64,000 nucleotides of DNA, taken from Clostridia bacterium (GTDB lineage Bacteria; Bacillota; Clostridia; Oscillospirales; Acutalibacteraceae). Shown here piece by piece: positions 35,901 through 43,471 of this stretch. Numbering within the stretch: the stretch's first letter is position 1; each line of letters begins with the position of its first letter. Both the position numbers and the translations under genes were made by a program. The notes beneath the pieces are model-generated. The model was not told the origin of the DNA, did not search any database, and saw only the letters and a program-made list of their open reading frames with translations. The stretch is from positions 1-64,000 of the forward strand of contig JAUNDK010000001.1 of assembly GCA_030526115.1 (NCBI GenBank), given 5' to 3'.

Positions 35901-38146
35901 TCATTCCGCTTGATAATGTAAAAATAAAGAGCGGAGCGTATAAATACACTTATAACGGTAAGGTGCGTGAGCCTTCGGTTGAGGTCACAGCCGGTGGAAA
36001 GATTCTTGCAAAAGATACCGATTACACAGTAAGCTATAAAAATAATCGTGACTGCGGTACTGCAACAATTACCGTAAAAGGTATTGGAAAATACACAGGA
36101 ACAATCACAAAAAGCTTTGCCATTGTTCCAAAGACTCCGGTGCTCACCAAAATCGAAAACACCAAAAGTGCCACAAAGCTGGATGTGTATTTCACTTCTT
36201 CTCCGGGAGCTTACAGAACAAGAATTTATTACAGTACAGATTCATCCTTTAAGGGAGCAGCTTATATTGATGCTCAGGATGGCCACGGTGAAATCACAGG
36301 ACTGAAAGAAAATACCAGATACTACATTAAAATGAAATCATACATAAAGTATGGTTCAAAGGGGACTGCTTATTATAGTGGTACATCAGCCGTTACATCC
36401 GAAAAAACAAAAAGGGATATTACAAAGAGTTCCGCAAAACTCAGCAGTACAGCGCTCGAGTATAACGGAAAGGCAAGATATCCTTCTGTTACTGTAACTC
36501 TCGGTTCTGAAAAGCTTGTAAAGAATACCGACTATTCGATTACATATAAGAACAACAAAGATGTTGGCAGAGCATATGTATATATCAGAGGTATAGGTGA
36601 TTATGCGGGAACCATCACCAGGGGGTTCTACGTTATTCCCCAGAAGCCTGTAATAAGCTCTTTCAAAAATGAAAACGGTAAGTTAAAGTTCAGCTTTAGC
36701 AAACCGGTCGGAGCTGTGGGTGTAAAAATCTATTACGCCACAAATTCATCATTCAAAAATGCGAAGTCAATAACATCCACGGGAACAAGCGCATCCGTAA
36801 GCAACATACAGATAGGCGAAACCTATTTTGTAAAGATGAGAGCATATTTCAAGTGGAATGATACTGTGGTTTACGGTAATTACACAGATGTCAGCAAGAC
36901 AGAGCTTGTCATCAGTAAAAACTGGGCAAATCTCAGGTTCTGTACTCAGTTCCACAAAACCGGATTTACAGATTCGGAAGTAATAAAGCTTCTGCCTTCA
37001 GGTGCAAACGTTCAGGTTCTTAACAACGAAAAGTACTTGGTAAAGGTCAGATACAACGGAGTAACAGGTTATATTACAAAATATTCCCTTAATATGGGAC
37101 CAAAGTATGATGCTGTTACAACCCGTTCGGTAAATGTTTATACTTCATCTTCCAAGACAGATGTTATCTGCACATTAAATAAGAACTCTGCCGTAACCGC
37201 CATGAGTTCTTCCGGCAGCATGACAAAGGTTAAGCTTTCTGACGGCAGCAGCGGATATGTGGTAAGTTCTTATCTTAAATTATATGTAAGAGACGGTTTA
37301 TCTTATAGCGGAAGTGCGGAACCAACCGAGAAACTCATAACCAAAAGTGCGTCATTGAATGTTCGTCAGGGTCCCGGAGACAAATATTCCGTTATCGGTA
37401 ACATTAAGGTAAAGGGAAGCGAGGTTACCATACTCGACAGATCAAATTCATCATGGTATCTTGTTCGCACTTCAGACGGGCTTGTAGGTTACTGCTATTC
37501 ACTTTACATTGGCAGTAAATCCATATTGAACGATCAGTATAATCGTCCGTCAGGTGCCATGGCCGTGGGAATCGATGTTTCTGAGCACAACGGAGATTTT
37601 AATCTTGACGCCATCAAAGATCAGGTAGATTTTGTTGTAATCCGCTGCGGTTATGGCAGTAATTACAGCTATCAGGATGATAAGGAATTTTATAATACCG
37701 TCAGAAAATGCGAGAGACTGGGAATTCCTTACGGAGTATATCTCTATTCCTATGCCGATACAGTGGCAAAAGCAAAGAGTGAGGCAGAACATACTCTCCG
37801 ACTGTTAAAAGGTACAAATCCTACCCTTGGTGTGTGGTACGATGTTGAGGATACAAAGTATTATCCGAGTGATGCCGCAACTTTCCAGAAAGTTCTTGAT
37901 ACCTATGTGAATACGGTTTCTGCGGCGGGTTACAAGGTTGGTATTTACACATATCTCTTCTGCACGGAGCGTCAGCTTAAGGGTGTTGATCTGTCAAAGT
38001 ACAGAGTATGGATGGCTCAGTACTGGACTCAGTGCCAGTACAGAGGTGATTATGTTGCATGGCAGTTCACTTCAACCCATTATTTCCCTGAGATACCGGG
38101 CATTCCGTTCGATTTAAGCTGGGCATTCCCGGGATTTTACAATTAA
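32915..38146 (+). CDS. Giant multimodular secreted GH25 lysozyme
   Basis: 1743-residue surface protein. Order: signal peptide (1-30, ending MYA); Glu/Ser-rich acidic segment (about 35-150); a leucine-rich-like stretch (189-262, ITEIDFSDENI, LEKLNVADANLTSIDFSSL); six alternating pairs of two beta-rich modules (about 330-1335); three bacterial SH3 domains (about 1336-1535, the last with SLNVRQGPG); and a C-terminal GH25 muramidase (about 1548-1743). Catalytic residues fit the family: Asp in GIDVSEHNG and the acidic pair in YDVEDT. The enzyme should cut the MurNAc-GlcNAc bond of peptidoglycan; SH3 domains would bind the wall. The repeat modules form a two-pair superunit of about 336 residues. 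No LPXTG anchor or S-layer domain is present. Confidence 0.9.
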   Translation: MSKFLNMGKRILSCICAAALIMQSAPLMYADEAAGESSEPSVMFVDIGSEEESEPVFTHEDNSEAETSAEEFNETDNEAEIYTESEIIQEEVTLDSIEDESESSTDENEIIEEIIEETSVIPENESEPVEEVIDNGESTGSEESKNPEFDKTFAQAIYDPNFRAFLREYSGTSVFASMSDQHRITADELTLIENITEIDFSDENIKTDVSRIRRLDGIELFKDLEKLNVADANLTSIDFSSLKILRELTFVPNAVKDNTTGLYLFDIPKSAPFMPETPSIDEYSGKYSMEATHGPEYRYVYYPENNPVGINVIFDFTSAEEIARVDLSSLDFDKAIPSQKWTGNQIIPNPEIKDSEKLLVRDVDYTLVPGENKNIGKADITVCGRGNYYGSVSFEFNIIPQDISIENIDNTRPGKIVFNIKSSNPDGVSNIIKCSENDDMSSSKYFSSESDTVSAVNLEPGKTYYFQAYAKAADGETGYYSSKTEKYSVSCADESFTASFADGKTKYDYTGIQVKPQINVYYGENLLTEGTDYTLDFTDNIMPGKADVEVVATGNRNIKCNLSFSIYPAAAQISSITCSSLGKVEVTLGKTYPDGTEFVLQYSEKSDMSNAVTLSGTSKSFTVSGLTDGTVYYFRAYARYKVGEKYYTGGKSSVKSIKSLTPITAIKLIGDVSRFTYNGKEINPAVSVQAGTEVLTKGSDYTVSYKNNISCGTATITVKGVGSYGGTLSKNFTIVPKSTGILSYTNPYPGTIRFKLSSSAPSGVTYTVRCSEKSDMSNAKLFTSSSTSIDAGGLKPGVKYYVQVWAESSVNGKTYKSDYSSKKTVSFEQKTFKVALKSGSSKHYYSGKSIKPSLNVYYGDTLLTATKHYSVSYRNNILPGKASVTVTALGDSSLKCSTSFKIYPPTPVIKSLMNKGVGKVRVVFDGVFPEGTVYCVQYSLNADMSDAKTVSGSAGDITVSGLRNGKKYYFRTYTKYKVGDSYYYSGKSGTESKVTLIPLDNVKIKSGAYKYTYNGKVREPSVEVTAGGKILAKDTDYTVSYKNNRDCGTATITVKGIGKYTGTITKSFAIVPKTPVLTKIENTKSATKLDVYFTSSPGAYRTRIYYSTDSSFKGAAYIDAQDGHGEITGLKENTRYYIKMKSYIKYGSKGTAYYSGTSAVTSEKTKRDITKSSAKLSSTALEYNGKARYPSVTVTLGSEKLVKNTDYSITYKNNKDVGRAYVYIRGIGDYAGTITRGFYVIPQKPVISSFKNENGKLKFSFSKPVGAVGVKIYYATNSSFKNAKSITSTGTSASVSNIQIGETYFVKMRAYFKWNDTVVYGNYTDVSKTELVISKNWANLRFCTQFHKTGFTDSEVIKLLPSGANVQVLNNEKYLVKVRYNGVTGYITKYSLNMGPKYDAVTTRSVNVYTSSSKTDVICTLNKNSAVTAMSSSGSMTKVKLSDGSSGYVVSSYLKLYVRDGLSYSGSAEPTEKLITKSASLNVRQGPGDKYSVIGNIKVKGSEVTILDRSNSSWYLVRTSDGLVGYCYSLYIGSKSILNDQYNRPSGAMAVGIDVSEHNGDFNLDAIKDQVDFVVIRCGYGSNYSYQDDKEFYNTVRKCERLGIPYGVYLYSYADTVAKAKSEAEHTLRLLKGTNPTLGVWYDVEDTKYYPSDAATFQKVLDTYVNTVSAAGYKVGIYTYLFCTERQLKGVDLSKYRVWMAQYWTQCQYRGDYVAWQFTSTHYFPEIPGIPFDLSWAFPGFYN
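34402..36416 (+). repeat. Intragenic higher-order repeat, two copies of a ~336-residue superunit
   Basis: Inside the GH25 gene, module A (pattern YNGK-PSV-DYTVSYKNN-GTATITVKG) and module B (Fn3-like, CSEKSDMSNAK-YYF) alternate. Copies at protein positions about 496 and 831 resemble each other (NVYYGENLLT / NVYYGDTLLT), as do 662 and 999 (FTYNGKE / YTYNGKV). This gives a period of about 1.0 kb and implies a four-domain duplication. Confidence 0.75.
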
Positions 38147-38196
38147 TTCGGATTTCACTCAGCGTACAGTTAAAATCTACTTAAGAAACAAATGAG

Positions 38197-38237
38197 AAAT
38201 CCCTGAACTTCTTAACTGAGGTTCAGGGATTTTCTGT
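38197..38237. terminator. Bidirectional terminator between GH25 and esterase genes
   Basis: Stem aaatccctgaac / gttcagggattt with T-rich sequence on either side, between convergent genes. Confidence 0.85.
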
Positions 38238-38268
38238 ATTAATAATTGAATTCGTATTACCTATAAAC

Positions 38269-39519
38269 TTAATTCTTAGTCTGAGCCGCAATCCACTCCA
38301 TTATGGTTGTGGGCTTACCTTCGAGCATAACCGGTTTATCATCAAAGTCCAGCTTGCATTCGTTATCGAGCATGGGAACCCATGCGAAGTGGCCTATATA
38401 CTCGTAAGGTTTCTTGTTCACTTTCCAGTTTCCTGTAAGATCCTCTATCTTGTCCCAGAATGTGAAGTGAACATTCTCAGCTCCTGCCTCAAGCAGTCTT
38501 TTGTATGTGGGTACAGGGCATAAATCAGGATCAACCACAGGGTCGTTCTTTGCGTGGGTGAACCATATCGGAATGTTCTTTATTTTCTCGATATCAGCAT
38601 CTGTAATATCCTTGTCAGCAAGGGCCTCACATACAGGGAATGCGGCGGCATATCTCTCCGGGTTGAAGATAATCTGCTTCATTGTCATGAATCCGCCGTT
38701 GCTGTCGCCTCCGATATACACTCTCTTTTCATCGATTTCATCCTTATGTTCTTCAATGAAATCGCCTATGGTTCTGTCCAGAGCTCTCAGATAAACTGTT
38801 GAGCCGTCCTGAGTGTATTCTCCTGTGCCGTCATCCATCCACATGGTAGGAGCCTGTGGAGCAAGAAGTGACAGCTTACCGCCGAAAATCTCCTGAGCCC
38901 AGGGTTTCATGAAGTTGATAACCTGATTTGCATTTGCGGCAATCTTAGGCTCTTTACCGCCCTCGCCTGCGCCGTGAAGCCAGATGACAAGCGGGATTTT
39001 CTCTTCGCTTTCAGGAATATAATATACATAGTTAAGGTTCGGTGTGACCTTATTGTTTGAACCTGTGAGAAGATCATCGCTGTAAAGCCACTGCGCACCG
39101 TCATTTACACAGAAAACATCATCCTTGAGTGCGGAGTGTGTGGATGTAATCACATAGTCATATTTAACGCTGACATTATGTGTGCCGTTGAACTTGATTG
39201 TGGAGCCTATGCCGAGAAGCGGATGACATGCCATCTCCAGGGTGATATATTTACCCTGTCTTGTCTTGTTTCCCTTTTCGTCGGAGATATATGCTTTTAA
39301 TACATCTCTTGTGCCGTTCATGGAGTCATCTGTTTTCTGACCCATAAATAGAGGCCACTCAAAATCGGGATCATCCTTGCTCTCTCTTGTTACATTTACG
39401 GTGAATTCATCGGCTTTTACAATTGTGCCGAAGGGCAGTTTGCCTGTGTCGAGTATTACTTTTGTTATTGCCGGGCCGTACTCAAGAGTTTCGGCTATGG
39501 TGCGGTATTTCTTAATCAT
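38269..39519 (-). CDS. Alpha/beta-hydrolase esterase (PHB-depolymerase/prolyl oligopeptidase-like)
   Basis: 416-residue hydrolase. An N-terminal beta-sandwich (about 1-130, similar to the Ig-like domain of some esterases) precedes an alpha/beta-hydrolase domain. The hydrolase domain has the oxyanion strand VIWLHGAGEGG near 178-188 and the nucleophile motif YIGGDSNGG near 271 (Ser). The acid Asp lies in THAKNDPVVD and His in YIGHFAW. The triad order fits esterases related to feruloyl/acetyl esterases. There is no signal peptide, so it should act in the cytoplasm. A perfect ggagg site and a good promoter support the start. The substrate is unknown; plant-polymer-derived esters would fit the other glycosidases. 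Confidence 0.82.
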   Translation of the reverse strand: MIKKYRTIAETLEYGPAITKVILDTGKLPFGTIVKADEFTVNVTRESKDDPDFEWPLFMGQKTDDSMNGTRDVLKAYISDEKGNKTRQGKYITLEMACHPLLGIGSTIKFNGTHNVSVKYDYVITSTHSALKDDVFCVNDGAQWLYSDDLLTGSNNKVTPNLNYVYYIPESEEKIPLVIWLHGAGEGGKEPKIAANANQVINFMKPWAQEIFGGKLSLLAPQAPTMWMDDGTGEYTQDGSTVYLRALDRTIGDFIEEHKDEIDEKRVYIGGDSNGGFMTMKQIIFNPERYAAAFPVCEALADKDITDADIEKIKNIPIWFTHAKNDPVVDPDLCPVPTYKRLLEAGAENVHFTFWDKIEDLTGNWKVNKKPYEYIGHFAWVPMLDNECKLDFDDKPVMLEGKPTTIMEWIAAQTKN

Positions 39520-39903
39520 AATGAAAATCCTCCGAAATATTAACCTTTTACCGTTTTATTATAACCCCAAACTTATGATATGACAATTACGAAATATTAA
39601 ACTTTTCAGCCTGAAATGTTGATGTTTCAAGAATAATCGCCCAAAACTGCACAATATCAAATAATGCTAAATCGGCATTTTGCACAAATAACCACAGCTG
39701 TTTTTCTTGTAGTATTCCATATTTACAAGGTGTAATAAAAGTGTTAAGCTTTTAGAAGTATGAGAGTGTTTCTCACATAGTAAAAGCCATAAGTCGCAAA
39801 GTGTGCTTATTATATCGGATTTTTTCCACAGGAGTGTGTTTGTGATGTTGAAAGAATTTCGGGGCTTGTGGTTTTCCAAATGTCAATATAAGGAGGATTT
39901 ATC
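39520..39903. other. Intergenic region between esterase and kinase genes
   Basis: The minus-strand side holds the esterase promoter. On the plus side there is a possible weak promoter (TTGTAG, 18-bp spacer, TGTAAT near 39707-39736). A small hairpin (tatgagag / ctcacata) lies near 39759-39780, and an aaggagg ribosome binding site precedes the kinase ATG. No ORF or known RNA element was recognised. Confidence 0.4.
39558..39586 (-). promoter_or_regulatory. Promoter of the esterase gene
   Basis: Minus-strand -35 TTGTCA (39581-39586), 17-bp spacer, -10 TATAAT (39558-39563). Confidence 0.85.
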
Positions 39904-40653
39904 ATGAATCTTGATAATGTTATAGCTGAAAGACCCAATAAGACCGTTTACAGAGACGGAGATGCAGCAGTTAAGGTATTCTCTGAGGATTATTCCAAGT
40001 CAGATATTCTCAACGAGGCTTTAAATATTGCAAGAGTAGAGCAGTCCGGTATTAATATTCCGGGACTCAGAGCAGTTACAATGGTCGACGGTAAGTGGGC
40101 TATTGTATATGATTATGTTGAGGGCAAGACTCTCGCCGAGCTCATGGCAGAGAACCCGGACAAAGAAGACGAATATCTTGAGATGTTCGTTGATATTCAG
40201 CTTTCCATGCACGCAAAGCAGGCTCCGCTTCTCAAGAAGCTGTGGGATAAAATGGCAACAAAGATAGATGCTTCATCTTTTGATGCCACAACAAGATATG
40301 AGTTAAGAGCAAGACTTTCTTCACTTCCAAAGCACCACAAGCTCTGCCACGGTGACTTCAACCCATCCAATGTTGTTATTACAAACGATGGCACACCGTA
40401 TATTCTTGACTGGGCACATGCAACTCAGGGTAATGCATCTGCAGACGCAGCAAGAACCTACATGCTCTTCTGTCTGCATGGCAACAAAGAACTCGCTGAT
40501 AAGTATCTCAAGCTGTTCTGCCTTAAGAGCGATACAGCAAAGCAGTATGTTCAGAAGTGGTTCCCGATTGTAGCTGCTTCTCAGTCCGTAAAGGGCAATG
40601 AAGAAGAGCGTGAGTTCCTCAATTCATGGGTTGATGTAGTTGAGTACGAATAA
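39904..40653 (+). CDS. APH/choline-kinase-like phosphotransferase
   Basis: 249-residue protein-kinase-like phosphotransferase. The N-lobe has KTVYRDGDAAVKVF, and the hinge-like IVYDYVEGKTLAELM lies near 68-82. The catalytic loop LCHGDFNPSNVVI near 148-160 includes the catalytic Asp and Asn, and the metal motif is ILDWAHA near 168. This matches the APH family branch of small bacterial enzymes often misannotated as aminoglycoside resistance proteins. The strong codon bias and perfect aaggagg site indicate good expression and a housekeeping substrate such as a sugar, choline or amino sugar; a resistance role is not implied. Confidence 0.85.
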   Translation: MNLDNVIAERPNKTVYRDGDAAVKVFSEDYSKSDILNEALNIARVEQSGINIPGLRAVTMVDGKWAIVYDYVEGKTLAELMAENPDKEDEYLEMFVDIQLSMHAKQAPLLKKLWDKMATKIDASSFDATTRYELRARLSSLPKHHKLCHGDFNPSNVVITNDGTPYILDWAHATQGNASADAARTYMLFCLHGNKELADKYLKLFCLKSDTAKQYVQKWFPIVAASQSVKGNEEEREFLNSWVDVVEYE

Positions 40654-40668
40654 GATATAACAATTTAG

Positions 40669-40708
40669 AAGGCCGTCCTCATTTCACATTTGAGGACGGC
40701 CTTTTTGC
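40669..40708. terminator. Bidirectional terminator after the APH-like gene
   Basis: A 13-bp stem aaggccgtcctca / tgaggacggcctt with TTT following; it also lies directly after the small minus-strand gene. Confidence 0.9.
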
Positions 40709-40709
40709 A

Positions 40710-40907
40710 TCAGTCTGTAATTCTGTGTTTTATGTCCGAGAGCCATTCAACAAATTCATCCATGTTGGAGAACGGCTTTTCTTTTTCTTCCGCTGTTACC
40801 GATACGGAAGGCTCATGGGCTTTGGTGTACTGATGAACAAGCCCCAGTATGACAGCCATGGCAACAAGCACACACAGCAGTTTCACATAAAAATTCTTTA
40901 TTGCCAT
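40710..40907 (-). CDS. Small single-span membrane protein, unknown
   Basis: 65-residue protein starting MAIKNFYVKLLCVLVAMAV. One transmembrane helix (about 5-25) is followed by a charged tail with SNMDEFVEWLSDIKHR. The chosen start at 40907 has an aaggaag site, and a start 7 codons earlier lacks spacing. No family recognised. It lies between the kinase terminator and the holin gene, about 90 bp downstream of the holin stop, so it could be cotranscribed with the holin. Confidence 0.55.
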   Translation of the reverse strand: MAIKNFYVKLLCVLVAMAVILGLVHQYTKAHEPSVSVTAEEKEKPFSNMDEFVEWLSDIKHRITD

Positions 40908-41000
40908 AATTCTCTCTTCCTTAATCAAAATTCGTTGTTATTATATAGACATAATGTGAACAAGGCTTCAATTAAATGCAAAGTAAATGCAAAACCTGAA

Positions 41001-41444
41001 TTAAATATTATGGTTCTTTCCCTGATCTTCAGTTTTCAGTCTGAGTTTTTCGGTGATTTCCGTCAGAAATTTCGGCACAGGAACGCCCATGGCACTCAGG
41101 TTTTCCAGAATGCTTAAAAGCTCGTTGATAATCAGCCATATATTCACAAGCACCGCCACGCTGAATCTCGGATTGCCAAGCATGCTGTGTGTTATATAAT
41201 CCGCACATGCGGCGCAGGCGATGAGTACAATGTATCCCACCTTTTTGACTATGCCCTTTATGCCCAGCCTTGAGGACAGCTCGGCGTTTACATACGCCTT
41301 CGCCATGCCTGTAAGGTAGTCAAGGCACATCGTGATTATCAGCACACAAAGGGGAATAATCAGCTCACCGAAGTAGATGGATACTGCAGAGAATACGGTG
41401 GAAATAATAAGTTTTACGGATAATGCTTTTTCGTTTGTGGTCAT
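41001..41444 (-). CDS. Holin family protein (phage_holin_4 type)
   Basis: 147-residue membrane protein with three to four hydrophobic helices. It has VLIITMCLDYLTGMAKAY near 33-50 (the D-x-x-T-G motif of phage-type holins in PF05105) and IKGIVKKVGYIVLIAC after it. The C-terminus is charged. Such holins make pores for endolysins or for release of large toxins and enzymes (TcdE-like). There are no other phage genes nearby, so it is not part of a recognisable prophage. An aaggag site precedes the ATG, and the upstream region holds four tandem hairpins. Confidence 0.85.
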   Translation of the reverse strand: MTTNEKALSVKLIISTVFSAVSIYFGELIIPLCVLIITMCLDYLTGMAKAYVNAELSSRLGIKGIVKKVGYIVLIACAACADYITHSMLGNPRFSVAVLVNIWLIINELLSILENLSAMGVPVPKFLTEITEKLRLKTEDQGKNHNI

Positions 41445-41462
41445 GTAAGTTCTCCTTTCCTC

Positions 41463-41551
41463 ATAATTACAAAGTAATTATATCATTATTGCGAAGCAAT
41501 AATATCATTTATCATATGCGAAGCATATATCATTATCTTTACAGTAAAGAT
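41463..41551. repeat. Array of four short hairpins upstream of the holin gene
   Basis: Four perfect inverted repeats in a row: 41463-41481 (loop aaa), 41485-41503 (loop gaa), 41514-41528 (loop gaa) and 41535-41551 (loop a). The linkers all begin atcat or atc. The arms differ in sequence but share the layout, so the structure rather than the sequence is conserved. It lies in the 5' region of the holin gene. Confidence 0.8.
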
Positions 41552-41559
41552 GTGTTTTC

Positions 41560-41769
41560 CTTGGAAAAACTCTGTGCAAGAGGTTCGTCGAAATCGCTCG
41601 AAAATGCTGTGCATTTTCTCGACTCTCCCGACTATGTTCTTTTAGGTCATTGCTTCGCAATGTGTTTTTCTTCTTGGCTGGCTACTTCTGACTTGCCCCG
41701 GGCGCGAATGAGCTTGCTCATTCTCCCAGAACCCGCAACTTTTCGAGAAAAGTTGACAGAAGCTTTAAT
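41560..41769 (+). repeat. Dispersed modular repeat, unit 3
   Basis: Starts cttggaaaaactctgtgcaa, then gaggttcgtcgaaatcgctc, palindrome gaaaatgctgtgcattttc, further short palindromes (cattgcttcgcaatg, gagcttgctc). It ends with a variant closing hairpin (caacttttcgagaaaagttg) and agctttaattttt. The surrounding genes are on the minus strand, so this copy is not at a gene 5' end. Confidence 0.75.
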
Positions 41770-41801
41770 TTTTCCTCCTCACATGTAGGCTTAAAACAAA
41801 G

Positions 41802-41830
41802 AAAAGTTGCATATCTCTACGCAACTTTTC
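41802..41830 (-). terminator. Terminator of the lipoprotein-aminopeptidase-thioesterase operon
   Basis: Stem aaaagttgc(a) / (c)gcaactttt followed by a T-rich run on the minus strand. Confidence 0.8.
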
Positions 41831-41847
41831 CGAAAATTTTATGAAAT

Positions 41848-42264
41848 TTATTTATTCAGGCTGTTCTTGAATGCCTCGTGTGCCTCGGGGTTATTTCTCT
41901 TTAGCACACATACCTTGCCGTTTTCATCAAGGAAGCAATGCTCGCTGTGGCCTGTCGCTCTCAGGGTGCCGGTCTCCTTATCCGTTACCTCGTAGTCACA
42001 GTGGAATATCGCTCCGTTGTACTTTGAAAGCCACACTCTGATGAGCACGGTTTCACCGAATCTTGTCATGCTCTTGTAATTGCAGTCCACATTTGTTACG
42101 GGGATAATTATTCCCTCGTCCTCAATTCTGCGGTAGGGGTAACCCATCTGCTCCATATAGTAGATTCTTGCCTCTTCAAACCATCTGATATAGTTTGAGT
42201 GGTGGATTATTCCCATGCGGTCTGTTTCATAGTAAAAAGGTTTTCTCTCGTAGATTATATCCAT
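41848..42264 (-). CDS. Acyl-CoA thioesterase, YbgC/4HBT type
   Basis: 138-residue hotdog-fold protein. YYETDRMGIIHHSNYIRWFEEAR near 10-32 is the 4-hydroxybenzoyl-CoA thioesterase signature, with the catalytic Asp in DRMG and conserved HHSNY. It hydrolyses an acyl-CoA thioester, substrate unknown. The start at 42264 overlaps the aminopeptidase stop by one base (TAATG), so translation is coupled. A longer frame is open upstream but begins inside the preceding gene. Last gene of the operon before the terminator. Confidence 0.88.
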   Translation of the reverse strand: MDIIYERKPFYYETDRMGIIHHSNYIRWFEEARIYYMEQMGYPYRRIEDEGIIIPVTNVDCNYKSMTRFGETVLIRVWLSKYNGAIFHCDYEVTDKETGTLRATGHSEHCFLDENGKVCVLKRNNPEAHEAFKNSLNK

Positions 42265-43460
42265 TATATTGCCCAATGTCCCTTTCTGAATATCGGCTCC
42301 CATGTGCCGTCCTGAGTTTTTCCGTCAATATCCATGCTGTCGTCGCCTATCATGAAATCGACATGCACGCCTGATTTATTATAGCCCTTTGCCTCCATTT
42401 CCTCGTCACTCATAGGCGGGGCGTAGGAGTTACCGATTGCCATGTGGCATGATGCGTTCTCATCGTAGAGGGTTGTGTAGAACACCCTGCCCTGTGATGA
42501 GATGGGGGAGGAGACATCGATAAACGCCATCTCACCTAAGTAGTGAGATCCCTCGTCTGTCTCGATTATGGTTTTAAGCACATCTTCTCCACGGCTTGCG
42601 CTGTAGTTTACGATTCTGCCATCCTTAAGCTCAAGCTTTATATCCTCGATGAGCTGGCCTGAGTAAACGAGGGGCATAACAGCACCGATAACACCGTTCA
42701 CTTTATACTTGTGAGGAGTCTGGAAAACCTCCTCTGTGGGGATATTCGGAACATAAACTCTGTTCGGAGTTTCGACACATCCGCCCATCCATACACTGCC
42801 CTCGGCAGGTTCCACAGTGAAGTCTGATTTATCGCTCTTGTATCTGAACTCGATGAACTTCTTTTCGTCGAGCTTTTTCTTTCTTTCGCCTGTTCTTGCC
42901 ATGAAGTTCTGCCATGCTTCAATGGGGTTTTCCTCTTTGCATCTTACGCAGGAGAGGACAATATCCCACATGGCATTTATGCGCTCTGCTTCGTCCTCAA
43001 TTTCAGGGAAGACGAGCTCTGCCCATGCTTTGCCCGGCAGGCAGGCTATGGTTCCGCCTGATTCCCCGGCGATTTTCTTGAAGCCTCGTCTTCTGCCGAT
43101 TACAGCTGTGGTGTAAGCCTTGACCGCCTCGGGAGCCATGCCCTCCATTGCCTTTAAGTTGGGGCTTGTCAGTCTTATGGAAGCGGCGCCCTGCTCTGCG
43201 TAGTAATCGGAGACAGGCTTCATTGGGTCCTCGTAGTTTTCCACGAGCTTTTCGGCGGAGATTCTCTCCACCTTTTCATTGACATATAGGGTGACAAGAC
43301 CGCCACACTTGTTCTCGTAGGCTACCTCTGCGAGTATCGGCATGAAATCAGCATGCTCGACAGGGCACTCAACAACGAGCTTCTGGCCTTCTTTGAGGGC
43401 AACGCCTATTTTAATAAGTACTTCTGCGTACTCTCTTTTCATCTGTTCAAGAGTTTTCAT
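42264..43460 (-). CDS. Aminopeptidase, M29 (thermophilic aminopeptidase) family
   Basis: 398-residue cytoplasmic metallo-aminopeptidase related to AmpS/AmpT/PepS. The metal-ligand regions appear in order: NIPTEEVFQTPHK (Glu), YLGEMAFID (Glu), FYTTLYDENASCHMAIG (Glu/His), and SGVHVDFMIGDDSMDIDG (His, Asp) near the C-terminus. These fit the two-metal site of the family. It is preceded by an aaaggag site, 11 bp after the lipoprotein stop, and coupled to the thioesterase. Likely role: trimming peptides taken up from outside. Confidence 0.93.
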   Translation of the reverse strand: MKTLEQMKREYAEVLIKIGVALKEGQKLVVECPVEHADFMPILAEVAYENKCGGLVTLYVNEKVERISAEKLVENYEDPMKPVSDYYAEQGAASIRLTSPNLKAMEGMAPEAVKAYTTAVIGRRRGFKKIAGESGGTIACLPGKAWAELVFPEIEDEAERINAMWDIVLSCVRCKEENPIEAWQNFMARTGERKKKLDEKKFIEFRYKSDKSDFTVEPAEGSVWMGGCVETPNRVYVPNIPTEEVFQTPHKYKVNGVIGAVMPLVYSGQLIEDIKLELKDGRIVNYSASRGEDVLKTIIETDEGSHYLGEMAFIDVSSPISSQGRVFYTTLYDENASCHMAIGNSYAPPMSDEEMEAKGYNKSGVHVDFMIGDDSMDIDGKTQDGTWEPIFRKGHWAI

Positions 43461-43471
43461 GGTAATCTCCT

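Noticed and set aside
39904-40653. Aminoglycoside resistance gene
   Set aside because: The APH fold is clear, but sequence and codon bias suggest a housekeeping kinase of the general family; no resistance context.
40710-41444. Prophage remnant around the holin
   Set aside because: No integrase, structural, packaging or endolysin-with-phage-context genes nearby; only a holin and one small membrane protein.
41423-41788. 121-codon ORF through repeat unit 3
   Set aside because: It spans the hairpin array and repeat unit and overlaps the holin start; no ribosome binding site or domain.
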